Shown here piece by piece: positions 45,059 through 53,543 of a DNA stretch of 64,000 nt. The notes under the pieces were generated by a model. The model did not search any database. It saw only the letters and a list, made by a program, of their open reading frames with translations, and was not told where the DNA came from. Position 1 is the first letter of the stretch; the number at the start of each line of letters is the position of its first letter. The stretch comes from Flavobacterium psychrophilum. Lineage in GTDB: Bacteria; Bacteroidota; Bacteroidia; Flavobacteriales; Flavobacteriaceae. Location of the stretch: assembly GCA_945890865.1 (NCBI GenBank), contig CAMDDB010000005.1:1-64000 (forward strand), in the 5' to 3' direction. The translations under genes and the position numbers were made by a program.

Positions 45059-45140
45059 GCGGGTATGGTGAAATTGGTAGACACGCCAGACTTAGGATCT
45101 GGTGCCGCAAGGTGTGAAGGTTCGAGTCCTTTTACCCGCA
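45059..45140 (+). tRNA. tRNA-Leu (anticodon TAG)
   Basis: 82 nt. Acceptor arms GCGGGTA and TACCCGC pair fully, with discriminator A at 45140. Anticodon arm CCAGA-CTTAGGA-TCTGG gives TAG, reading CUA and CUG. A variable arm (GCCGCAAGGT) typical of class II tRNA and the GGTTCGAGTCC T-arm are present. The CCA end is not encoded. Confidence 0.97.
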
Positions 45141-45149
45141 CTTGATTAG

Positions 45150-45187
45150 CCCTAAATTTTGAACTCCAGAATTTAGGGTTATTTTAT
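45150..45187 (+). terminator. Terminator after tRNA-Leu
   Basis: CCCTAAATTTTG and CAGAATTTAGGG pair with one G-T wobble around AACTC, followed by TTATTTTATTT. Confidence 0.75.
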
Positions 45188-45199
45188 TTCTACTAGATA

Positions 45200-45406
45200 C
45201 TAAATTTTATCCTGTTCCTTTTCGCTATTTTTAAATTCTTTTAAAAAATGGAAAGCGATTAATAGACCACCCAATAGTACAAATAAGAGTGATTCATCAA
45301 TTGGAACGTCTTGAACATCATCGTCAAAAGATTGAGCATATAGGGGTTGAATAAAACCAAGTGTAAAAATTAGGAATAAAGTTATTTTTAAATTTTGCTT
45401 CATCAT
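45200..45406 (-). CDS. PID-CTERM-like sorting-signal mini-protein
   Basis: 68 aa. Signal peptide 1-24 (QPLYAQ), a short acidic mature stretch (SFDDDVQD), then VPIDESLLF (Val34-Pro-Ile-Asp37), one transmembrane segment about 39-53, and a charged tail (KEFKNSEKEQ). This tripartite layout of a PxD motif, hydrophobic helix and basic tail matches the PID-CTERM type sorting signals known in Bacteroidetes. Almost nothing besides targeting signals remains. It is 11 bp downstream of a T9SS type A protein and likely co-transcribed. Assignment is by motif, not database search. Confidence 0.75.
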   Translation of the reverse strand: MMKQNLKITLFLIFTLGFIQPLYAQSFDDDVQDVPIDESLLFVLLGGLLIAFHFLKEFKNSEKEQDKI

Positions 45407-45417
45407 AAAATTATCCG

Positions 45418-47328
45418 TTATTCAACTATCCATTTGATTGAAGTAGTCTGATCCTCGGTTGTAATTGTAACCAGATAAATACCTTGGCTTACACTAATTT
45501 TTGGAGTTACTTTTAGATACGCTCCTTGTATTTGTGTTTCAGTAGGTATTTTTTGGCCTAAAACCGTATATACTGTTAAGCTTGTTTCCGCATTTAAACC
45601 TTGCAAATAGAAACTTTCACCTGCGTTTGCTGGATTTGGAAATAAGACGATGTTTTTATCAAAATCATCGGTAGACAAAGCAGTGTTTTGGAATACAATT
45701 TTGAAACGATCGGTTGCACGTGATGCCAATTGATTTGGATCTACAGAAAAGGCATAAGTGCTGTTGTCTTCAAGAACGGTTGTTGTGCCTATAAATTGAT
45801 CCAATAAATAAGGAGATAAGCCATCATAATGTGCTAATTTAGCTTTGAAAATGTAATTTTGATGTCTAAAATTGGTAAGATTTAGAGGATAAACGGTAGT
45901 ATGTATAGGCGCATTATAGGTTCCGATACTTTGCAAGGTGTTATCTACAAGTAACGACAAATTTTCATCTAGATTGGTAAGCTTTCCAGCATCAAAAGGA
46001 TCTAATCCATTGGAAAAGTCACTACGAAAGAAACACAATACGCCGTCTAATGCTGTTGCGTCTTGATTGAAGGAAGTTGCATCAAACAAATTTAATTGTA
46101 GACTCGGTAATGTTGAAGAGGCTATTCGATATACATTTTCATTGGTGGTAGTATGTTTATTGCTTTCTTGGAACGCTACACTACAAGCGCCATTGGCTAA
46201 AGTGTTCACAAAACAGGCTTGCATAGGCTGTAGGTATTGGTTCACAAGCGAACCCGATACGTTATTGCTATTGTTTAAAAAAGTGTAAGTCACAAAAGCT
46301 CCTCTTCCATTGATTCCTCCTACTTTTGGATCCCAAACAAAATAATGGGTGGTTTTCACATTGGTACTAGCGGTTAATACCCCAGCAATGTCTACCGGAC
46401 TCTGATAAGGATTTCCAATAATGTTAAATGCATCTGCAGTTGTGTTTAATCCTGTAATGGTGTGCGAACCAATTTTTAATGTTCCTCTTGATCGCAAGGT
46501 TGTAACTGTTGGCAAGGGAGTATTGGTATTCATATCAATAGAACGATCGCCTCGCACCATTAATCGATAGGCTCCACCCGCTGTTAGTCTGTTGGTGTCA
46601 GTATTGCTTATGCCACTCCATGTTTGAGTGGTATTGTCAAAAAGGAACAAAGAGGCATTACCAGTTTGAGTAGCATCAAATCCATTACTGCCAGAAGTAG
46701 AGCCGGCAATATGTGTTCCATAGCCCGAAGTCGTATTAGTATTATCGGTATATAAAGTACTGGTATTGTTTTGGTTTTCTTGCCAATTGTATTTAATTGT
46801 TGTTGTTGATGTTACAGGAGAACTCAATAATCGGAAAGCACGTTTGGCAGGGATATAACGCTCAACCACTAAATTATTAACCGTACCGGCAATAGATTGC
46901 TCTACAATAGCTGTTTTTGTACTAGTGCTTTGTAGTACAATTTTCTCGGCAGCATCTAAAGTTCCTGCTACCGATTTGAAGCCGTCGGTAATGGTAAGTT
47001 TTCCATCAGCAACTGAGGCTGTATTGGCAGACTTGTTTAATTCTACTCTTTTAGCCAGGTCGCTACTGCCAAAGGTTAAACTTTGTGTAGCGCCTCCAAC
47101 GAATTCAAGTGTAGCATTTGCCGCACTTAAGGTGCCTGCAGCATTATTAAAATCATGGGCTACGATAAGTTTTCCTGAATTTAATAGTAGTGATCCTTCA
47201 TTAACAATCGCTTCATTGGCATATAAAAAATCGCCATTAGATACTGTGAGTTGAGCGCCGTTTGCAATTTTTAGTTGAGCAAAACTGCTAGAAGCTATTA
47301 AAAGTAAAAATATACAAATTTTTTTCAT
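45418..47328 (-). CDS. T9SS type A sorting domain surface protein
   Basis: 636 aa. Signal peptide 1-17 (ASSSFAQ). Residues about 20-140 are short repeated beta strands (LTVSNGDFLYANEAIVNEG, LTITDGFKSVAG), probably a beta-helix. The middle (ERYIPAKRAFRLLSSPV, FNIIGNPYQSPVDIAG) is typical of large flavobacterial surface proteins annotated as adhesin-like. The last 80 residues are a T9SS type A domain (VLFPNPANAGESFYLQGL, LTVYTVLGQKI, GIYLVTITT). A surface location is expected; function unknown. The PID-CTERM-like mini-protein follows after 11 bp. Confidence 0.88.
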   Translation of the reverse strand: MKKICIFLLLIASSSFAQLKIANGAQLTVSNGDFLYANEAIVNEGSLLLNSGKLIVAHDFNNAAGTLSAANATLEFVGGATQSLTFGSSDLAKRVELNKSANTASVADGKLTITDGFKSVAGTLDAAEKIVLQSTSTKTAIVEQSIAGTVNNLVVERYIPAKRAFRLLSSPVTSTTTIKYNWQENQNNTSTLYTDNTNTTSGYGTHIAGSTSGSNGFDATQTGNASLFLFDNTTQTWSGISNTDTNRLTAGGAYRLMVRGDRSIDMNTNTPLPTVTTLRSRGTLKIGSHTITGLNTTADAFNIIGNPYQSPVDIAGVLTASTNVKTTHYFVWDPKVGGINGRGAFVTYTFLNNSNNVSGSLVNQYLQPMQACFVNTLANGACSVAFQESNKHTTTNENVYRIASSTLPSLQLNLFDATSFNQDATALDGVLCFFRSDFSNGLDPFDAGKLTNLDENLSLLVDNTLQSIGTYNAPIHTTVYPLNLTNFRHQNYIFKAKLAHYDGLSPYLLDQFIGTTTVLEDNSTYAFSVDPNQLASRATDRFKIVFQNTALSTDDFDKNIVLFPNPANAGESFYLQGLNAETSLTVYTVLGQKIPTETQIQGAYLKVTPKISVSQGIYLVTITTEDQTTSIKWIVE

Positions 47329-47399
47329 CTGAGTTTAAAAAGGTGCTTTCGGGCAATTAAAATTTACAGTTGTTTTTTATTTTTTAATAAAAACAAATA

Positions 47400-47407
47400 C
47401 AAATATA
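47400..47407 (-). promoter_or_regulatory. -7 element (TATATTTG on minus strand)
   Basis: CAAATATA on the plus strand, 71 bp before the T9SS type A gene. The 247-bp gap to purH holds this and the purH promoter; otherwise A/T-rich sequence without a gene. Confidence 0.5.
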
Positions 47408-47523
47408 ATTTTTTTTTGAAACATAAGTAGTTTTTTTTAGAAAGCGCTAAATAATTTTAAATTTTTTAAACTCAAAAAACAAACTATTTTCCCAATAATT
47501 ATTAAAAAACACTTTAAATTAAG

Positions 47524-47554
47524 TTGAATGTTTTAAGAAGTATACCTACTTTTG
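47524..47554 (+). promoter_or_regulatory. Predicted purH promoter
   Basis: TTG at 47524-47526 and TACTTTTG at 47547-47554 with 20 bp between. It overlaps a TTG at 47552 that would extend the purH frame, supporting the ATG at 47576. Confidence 0.65.
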
Positions 47555-47575
47555 TACTTTAAACAATACACCACA

Positions 47576-49102
47576 ATGAATACTTCAAAAAAAATTGCTT
47601 CTGCCTTGATTTCTGTATTTGATAAAACAGGATTGGAGCCGATAGTTCGAGCTTTAAATCAAAACAATGTGACCATTTATTCTACAGGAGGCACCGAAAT
47701 TTTTATAAAAAATCTAGGCATTCCGGTAGTGGCAGTTGAAGATATTACTGCTTTTCCAGAAATATTAGGCGGAAGAGTAAAAACTTTACATCCTAAAATT
47801 TTCGGAGGTATATTAAACCGTCAGGACCATTCGGGCGATATGCAACAAATGCAAGAATTTAATATTCCTCAAATCGATCTAGTTATTGTTGATTTGTACC
47901 CCTTCGAAAAAACAGTAGCCTCTGGGGCTGGCGAAGCAGATATAATTGAAAAAATTGATATTGGAGGGATTTCATTAATTAGAGCAGCTGCAAAAAATTT
48001 CAAAGACACGGTTATAGTACCTTCAGTAGAGGAGTATGCGCTTTTTTTACACTATTATACAGAAAATAATGGGGCAACTTCGCTTGAAAACAGACGTTTA
48101 TTAGCCACAAAAGCCATACATGTATCCTCTCATTATGATGGGGCTATTTTTAATTATTTCAACACCGATGAAACGTATTTAAAAACGAGTGTGGCGCATG
48201 GACAAATTCTTCGTTATGGCGAAAATCCTCATCAAAAAGGGTATTTCTTTGGCGATTTTGATCAAATGTTTACTAAAGTTCACGGTAAGGAATTATCCTA
48301 TAACAACTTACTTGACGTAGATGCTGCCGTTAATCTCATGAATGAATTTAAAGGAGAAGAACCTACATTTGCGATATTAAAACACAACAACGCTTGTGGA
48401 TTAGCTTCTCGCAACAGTATGCGACAAGCCTATTTAGATGCTTTAGCAGCAGATCCTACATCTGCTTTTGGTGGTGTGCTAATTGCTAACGGCACTATTG
48501 ACTTGGCCACAGCAGAAGAAATAAATAAATTATTTTGTGAGGTAGTTATTGCGCCAGCCTATGCACAAGAAGCAATCGATTTATTGGAAGAAAAAAAGAA
48601 TCGAATTATATTAATTATTAATGAAGTTGAATTGCCCCAAAAAAATGTGCGTACCTGTTTAAATGGCGTTTTGGTTCAAGACAAAGATAATGTTACAGAT
48701 GCAAACACGCATTTAAAAACAGTTACAACATTAACACCCTCAGCAGCCGAAATAGAAGATTTGTTATTTGCCTCTAAAATATGCAAGCACACCAAGTCTA
48801 ATACTATTGTTTTTGCCAAAAACAAACAACTTTGTGCTTCCGGAACCGGACAAACATCTCGAGTAGATGCTTTAAAACAAGCCATTGAGAAAGCAACATC
48901 TTTTGAATTTGATTTAACCGGCGCTGTAATGGCGAGTGATGCATTTTTCCCATTTCCCGATTGTGTTGAAATTGCAAACAAGGCCGGAATTACTGCAGTG
49001 ATTCAACCAGGAGGATCTATAAAAGACGAATTAAGTATTCAGTATTGTAACGACAATAATATGGCAATGGTGTTTACAGGCATACGCCATTTTAAACATT
49101 AA
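47576..49102 (+). CDS. purH: Bifunctional AICAR transformylase / IMP cyclohydrolase
   Basis: 508 aa from the ATG at 47576. The N-terminal MGS-like cyclohydrolase has TGGTEIFIKNLGIPV and GRVKTLHPKIFGGILNR; the C-terminal transformylase has RYGENPHQKGYF, ILKHNNACGLAS, DPTSAFGGV and DAFFPFPDCVEIANKAGI. It catalyses the last two steps of de novo IMP synthesis in the cytosol. It is a single-gene unit with its own promoter and terminator, ahead of mreB. Confidence 0.97.
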   Translation: MNTSKKIASALISVFDKTGLEPIVRALNQNNVTIYSTGGTEIFIKNLGIPVVAVEDITAFPEILGGRVKTLHPKIFGGILNRQDHSGDMQQMQEFNIPQIDLVIVDLYPFEKTVASGAGEADIIEKIDIGGISLIRAAAKNFKDTVIVPSVEEYALFLHYYTENNGATSLENRRLLATKAIHVSSHYDGAIFNYFNTDETYLKTSVAHGQILRYGENPHQKGYFFGDFDQMFTKVHGKELSYNNLLDVDAAVNLMNEFKGEEPTFAILKHNNACGLASRNSMRQAYLDALAADPTSAFGGVLIANGTIDLATAEEINKLFCEVVIAPAYAQEAIDLLEEKKNRIILIINEVELPQKNVRTCLNGVLVQDKDNVTDANTHLKTVTTLTPSAAEIEDLLFASKICKHTKSNTIVFAKNKQLCASGTGQTSRVDALKQAIEKATSFEFDLTGAVMASDAFFPFPDCVEIANKAGITAVIQPGGSIKDELSIQYCNDNNMAMVFTGIRHFKH

Positions 49103-49126
49103 TTTTGTATTTTATTCGATAATTTT

Positions 49127-49161
49127 AAAACGCATTAAAAATAATTTTTTTAATGCGTTTT
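49127..49161 (+). terminator. Terminator after purH
   Basis: AAAACGCATTAAAAA and TTTTTAATGCGTTTT form a 15-bp stem, followed by TAATTT. Confidence 0.8.
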
Positions 49162-49163
49162 AA

Positions 49164-49197
49164 TTTGAAAATATTCCAGATTATTTTCATAGTTTTG
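49164..49197 (+). promoter_or_regulatory. Predicted mre operon promoter
   Basis: TTTG at 49164-49167 and TAGTTTTG at 49190-49197, 22 bp apart, 47 bp before mreB. Confidence 0.6.
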
Positions 49198-49243
49198 CTA
49201 GTTGTATAGAATTAAACAAAAACGTTAAACCCTTTATAAAACT

Positions 49244-50272
49244 ATGGGATTTTTTGATTTCATGACCGAGGATATCGCTATCGACCTTGGTACCGCTAAT
49301 ACTCTTATCATACATAACGACAAAGTTGTTATCGATAGTCCGTCAATTGTTGCTCGTGATCGTGTGACTGGTAAAATCATAGCCGTAGGAAAAGAGGCCA
49401 ATATGATGCAAGGTAAGACTCATGAAAACATCAAGACAATTCGGCCTTTAAAGGATGGCGTTATTGCTGATTTTGATGCTTCTGAACAAATGATCAAAAT
49501 GTTCATTAAAAGTATTCCAGCATTAAAGAAAAAGTTTTTTACCCCAGCACTTCGCATGGTCATTTGTATTCCATCAGGTATTACCGAAGTGGAAATGCGT
49601 GCAGTAAAAGAATCGGCTGAGCGTGTGAATGGAAAAGAAGTTTACTTGATACATGAACCTATGGCTGCCGCAATTGGTATTGGCGTAGATATTATGCAAC
49701 CAAAAGGGAACATGATTGTGGATATCGGAGGGGGAACTACTGAAATTGCTGTGATTGCTCTAGGGGGAATTGTTTGTGATAAATCTGTAAAAATTGCAGG
49801 AGATGTTTTCACAAACGACATTGTCTTCTATATGAGAACCCAACACAATTTATTTGTGGGAGAAACTACGGCAGAAAAAATTAAAATTCAAATTGGTGCT
49901 GCGATAGAAGATTTAGATAATGTACCAGAAGATATGTCGGTTCAAGGTAGAGACTTGCTAACTGGAAAACCAAAACAAGTAAATGTTTCTTATAGAGAAA
50001 TTGCAAAAGCATTAGACAAATCTATTCAACGGATTGAAGATGCAGTAATGGAAACCTTATCGCAAACGCCTCCAGAGTTAGCGGCAGATATTTATACTAC
50101 CGGAATTTATTTAGCAGGTGGAGGATCCATGTTACGAGGTTTGGATAAAAGAATTTCATTAAAAACAGATTTGCCGGTTTATATTGCCGAAGATCCATTA
50201 AGAGCCGTTGTAAGAGGAACAGGAATGGCATTAAAAAACATCAACAAGTACAAAGGAATTTTGATTAAATAA
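49244..50272 (+). CDS. mreB: Rod shape-determining protein MreB
   Basis: 342 aa. Actin-fold nucleotide site: DLGTANTLI (phosphate 1), MIVDIGGGTTEIAVIALGG (phosphate 2) and YLAGGGSMLRGLDKR (adenosine). It polymerises under the inner membrane and guides the elongasome. First gene of mreB-mreC-mreD-mrdA-rodA, all in the same direction with gaps of 10 bp or less or overlaps. Confidence 0.98.
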   Translation: MGFFDFMTEDIAIDLGTANTLIIHNDKVVIDSPSIVARDRVTGKIIAVGKEANMMQGKTHENIKTIRPLKDGVIADFDASEQMIKMFIKSIPALKKKFFTPALRMVICIPSGITEVEMRAVKESAERVNGKEVYLIHEPMAAAIGIGVDIMQPKGNMIVDIGGGTTEIAVIALGGIVCDKSVKIAGDVFTNDIVFYMRTQHNLFVGETTAEKIKIQIGAAIEDLDNVPEDMSVQGRDLLTGKPKQVNVSYREIAKALDKSIQRIEDAVMETLSQTPPELAADIYTTGIYLAGGGSMLRGLDKRISLKTDLPVYIAEDPLRAVVRGTGMALKNINKYKGILIK

Positions 50273-50282
50273 GTAATAGTCC

Positions 50283-51113
50283 ATGCAGCAAATAATTAAT
50301 TTTATCATAAAAAACAGCTATAAATTGCTGTTTTTGCTGCTTTTAATCCTATCGCTAACACTTATCATTACCTCTCATACCTATCATAGAAGCGAATACA
50401 TCAACTCGGCAAACAGAATTTCGGGTTCGGTGTATACAAAAATTAATGATGTTAATGAGTATTTAAGTCTTAAAGAAAAAAACAAAGAATTAGCTTCTGA
50501 AAATGCTTTGTTGAAAGAAATGTTATTCAATAGAAAAGACACGCTAATTACTTCTAAAACTCTTTTTAGAAATGACTTGAATAATTTCAATGTTGTTGTG
50601 GGTAAAGTAGTAAGAAATTCATTTAATGCTAGAGAAAATTATATTACCATAAACGCCGGAAATGCCCTTGGCATCAAAACCGATATGGGTGTAATTAATG
50701 ACAAAGGAGTGGTGGGAATTGTTGAAAAAACAGCTAAGGATTTTGCCACTATTCAAAGCATATTAAACATCAAATCAAAAATCAATGCCAAGATTAAAAA
50801 TTCAGATCATTTTGGATCATTGGTGTGGGATGGAAAAAATGTTGGATTTGCACAGTTGATTGATGTTCCAAGACTGGCTTCACTTCGAAAAGGAGATTCT
50901 ATAGTAACAGGGGGAAATTCAGATATTTTTCCAGAAAATATCCCGGTAGGAAAAATCGATAAAATTTTTATTGATCGAAAAACAAATTATTATACTATTA
51001 ATGTTCGGTTATTTAATGATATGACGGCATTAGGATATGTATACATTATTGAAAACAAATTGAAAAAACAAAAACAAGATCTAGAAACCATTACAACAGC
51101 ACCTAAAAAATAA
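50283..51113 (+). CDS. mreC: Rod shape-determining protein MreC
   Basis: 276 aa. One transmembrane segment (about 12-29, YKLLFLLLLILSLTLIIT), a coiled coil (LKEKNKELASENALLKEML) and two beta domains (ITINAGNALGIKTDMGVI, GDSIVTGGNSDIFPENIPVG). It links MreB and PBP2 in the periplasm. Its stop is immediately followed by the GTG of mreD. Confidence 0.95.
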   Translation: MQQIINFIIKNSYKLLFLLLLILSLTLIITSHTYHRSEYINSANRISGSVYTKINDVNEYLSLKEKNKELASENALLKEMLFNRKDTLITSKTLFRNDLNNFNVVVGKVVRNSFNARENYITINAGNALGIKTDMGVINDKGVVGIVEKTAKDFATIQSILNIKSKINAKIKNSDHFGSLVWDGKNVGFAQLIDVPRLASLRKGDSIVTGGNSDIFPENIPVGKIDKIFIDRKTNYYTINVRLFNDMTALGYVYIIENKLKKQKQDLETITTAPKK

Positions 51114-51617
51114 GTGAACAACAGTGTATTAAATAGTATTCGATTTATCGTTTTTTTATCCTTACAAGTATTGATATTTAACAACATCAATTTGTTTGGA
51201 TACCTCAATCCGTATCCCTATATTCTATTTATCATTTTGTATCCTGTAAACAGCAATAAAAGTGTCTTGCTATTGGGTAGTTTTTTCTTAGGACTTTCTT
51301 TAGATATGTTTTGTAATTCTGGAGGAATCCATACCACGGCATCCATAGCATTAGCCTATTTGCGCCCCACGTTGTTTAAATTTTCTTTTGGATTGAGTTA
51401 TGTATATCAAACCGTAAAGATAGCCGATAAAATGTCGCCCGAGCGCATAACACTTTTGCTCTTAGCTATTCTTGTGCATCATTTCATCCTATTCTGTTTA
51501 GAATATTTCAGACTTGGATTGATCTTTACCATTTTGACACGTACCCTAGCTAGCACACTTTTCACATTTACCATTTGTATACTAATAGTTTACTTAATTA
51601 AGCCAAACAGACGATGA
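51114..51617 (+). CDS. mreD: Rod shape-determining protein MreD
   Basis: 167 aa with about five transmembrane segments (FIVFLSLQVLIFNNINLFG, LLGSFFLGLSLDMFC). The start is GTG directly abutting the mreC stop (TAAGTG), with no better ATG upstream. The stop overlaps mrdA by four bases (ATGA). An integral component of the elongasome. Confidence 0.92.
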   Translation: MNNSVLNSIRFIVFLSLQVLIFNNINLFGYLNPYPYILFIILYPVNSNKSVLLLGSFFLGLSLDMFCNSGGIHTTASIALAYLRPTLFKFSFGLSYVYQTVKIADKMSPERITLLLLAILVHHFILFCLEYFRLGLIFTILTRTLASTLFTFTICILIVYLIKPNRR

Positions 51618-53542
51618 GAAAAATTGCATTGCCCGCTGTAATAATTATTACCTCCATTATTTTTATTATTCGCATTTTCTATTTGCAAGTAATTGATGAT
51701 TCTCTAAAATTAAAATCTGAAAATAATGCCATTAAAAAGATTTTTGATTTTCCTGAACGGGGATATATTTATGATCGTAACGGTAAACTTTTAGTGGCAA
51801 ATCAACCTTCCTATGATATCATGGTGGTGCCTCGTGAGATCAAAAATATTGATACCCTCGAATTTTGTAACCTTTTGCACATTTCAAAGTCCGATTTTAT
51901 TCGTAAGGTAAATAAAGCAAGAGTATATAGCCCTATGCTTCCTTCGGTTTTTTTGGCCCAATTAAACAAAGCAGAATACGCAGCATTTCAGGAAAAGGAA
52001 CGAAAATTTGAAGGATTTTACTCCCAAAAAAGATCGTTACGAGATTACCAAGTTAAAGATTGTGCTAATATTTTCGGATTCATTACCCAAGTAAATGACG
52101 CCATCTTAAAGAAAAATGAGTACTACAACAGTGGTGATTTGATTGGGAAACAAGGCGTAGAAGAGGAATATGAGGAAATCCTTCGCGGCATTAAAGGAGT
52201 GAAATATTTACTGAGAGACAAACACAACAAAATTATCGGACCCTATAAAGAAGGCGAATTTGATACCATTTCCCAACAAGGAAATGATTTAAAAATAACC
52301 ATTGATCATGAGATTCAAAAATATGGTACCGAATTAATGACCAATAAAAGAGGAGGTATTGTAGCCATTGAACCTAAAACTGGAGAAATATTAGCTTTGG
52401 TTTCTGCGCCAACTTTTGATCCGGCCATGTTAGTTGGAAGACAGCGTTCTAAAAACTACACCGCTTTATACAACGATTCTATTTCTAAACCGCTTTATGA
52501 TCGTGGTTTACAAGCGACCTATCCTCCGGGATCACCGTTTAAAATTATTACGGGACTCATTGGTTTGCAAGAAAAAGTTATCGACGAACAAAGTATATTT
52601 TATTGTAATCATGGAGCTAATTTTGGACGTTTTATGCGGTGTCACTGTGGATTACATGAACTACAATTGAACAACGGGATTTATAAATCCTGTAATTCGT
52701 ATTTTGGAAATACCTACAAACGCACTATCGAAAAATATAAAAATTCCTATTACAGCGTAGATAATTGGTCAAAACACGTAAAGAGTTTTGGTTTAGGACA
52801 ATATTTAGGAACCGATATGCCCATTGGAGCCAAAGGACTTGTACCTACTTCCAAGATGTATAAAAAAATGTATAAAGGAGCGCCCATTCGCAGTTCTTAT
52901 ATCATTTCTAATGCCATTGGTCAAGGGGAAATTTTGACCTCGCCGATGCAATTGGCTAATATGATGGCAACTGTTGCTAATAGAGGGTTTTATTATACTC
53001 CTCATATTGTGAAAAGCATTAAAAATCAAACCCTTGACAAAAAGTTTACCACAAGACATTATACCACTATTAATAAAAAATATTTTGAACCTATTATTCA
53101 AGGATTGGAAGATGTATACAATCATGGAACGGGTGCTGGATTTAGAGTGGAAGGCATTAAAATTTGTGGAAAAACAGGTACAGCAGAAAACAAAATTAGA
53201 GTAGGAGGCAAGACTTATCAATTGAAAGACCATTCTATTTTTGTTGCTTTTGCTCCGAGAGATAATCCAAAAATTGCGATTGCTGTTTTCATTGAAAATT
53301 CGGGATATGGGGCTACTTGGGCAGGGCCTATAGCAACTTTAATGATCGAAAAGTACATCAATGGAAAAATTTCTCGCACCGATTTAGAAGAAAGAATGCT
53401 TAAAGGAAGTTTGGCACCAGAGTATAAAAAAATAGAGAACATCATTTATCAACGTATTAGCCGTTCAACAGAGGAAGATACTGCACTTTCAAGCGTTGAA
53501 TCACAACTAGGAGAAGCTAAAAAAGAAGAAGAAAACGACTAA
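51614..53542 (+). CDS. mrdA: Penicillin-binding protein 2
   Basis: 642 aa. N-terminal transmembrane anchor (about 4-21), then a dimerisation domain (FPERGYIYDRNGKLLVANQ). The transpeptidase has the active Ser in PPGSPFKII (Ser307), the SxN motif in KSCNSYFGN and KTG in CGKTGTAEN. The C-terminal 40 residues are an acidic, Ser/Glu-rich tail. It cross-links peptidoglycan during side-wall growth with RodA, which follows one base later. Confidence 0.96.
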   Translation: MRKIALPAVIIITSIIFIIRIFYLQVIDDSLKLKSENNAIKKIFDFPERGYIYDRNGKLLVANQPSYDIMVVPREIKNIDTLEFCNLLHISKSDFIRKVNKARVYSPMLPSVFLAQLNKAEYAAFQEKERKFEGFYSQKRSLRDYQVKDCANIFGFITQVNDAILKKNEYYNSGDLIGKQGVEEEYEEILRGIKGVKYLLRDKHNKIIGPYKEGEFDTISQQGNDLKITIDHEIQKYGTELMTNKRGGIVAIEPKTGEILALVSAPTFDPAMLVGRQRSKNYTALYNDSISKPLYDRGLQATYPPGSPFKIITGLIGLQEKVIDEQSIFYCNHGANFGRFMRCHCGLHELQLNNGIYKSCNSYFGNTYKRTIEKYKNSYYSVDNWSKHVKSFGLGQYLGTDMPIGAKGLVPTSKMYKKMYKGAPIRSSYIISNAIGQGEILTSPMQLANMMATVANRGFYYTPHIVKSIKNQTLDKKFTTRHYTTINKKYFEPIIQGLEDVYNHGTGAGFRVEGIKICGKTGTAENKIRVGGKTYQLKDHSIFVAFAPRDNPKIAIAVFIENSGYGATWAGPIATLMIEKYINGKISRTDLEERMLKGSLAPEYKKIENIIYQRISRSTEEDTALSSVESQLGEAKKEEEND

Positions 53543-53543
53543 A

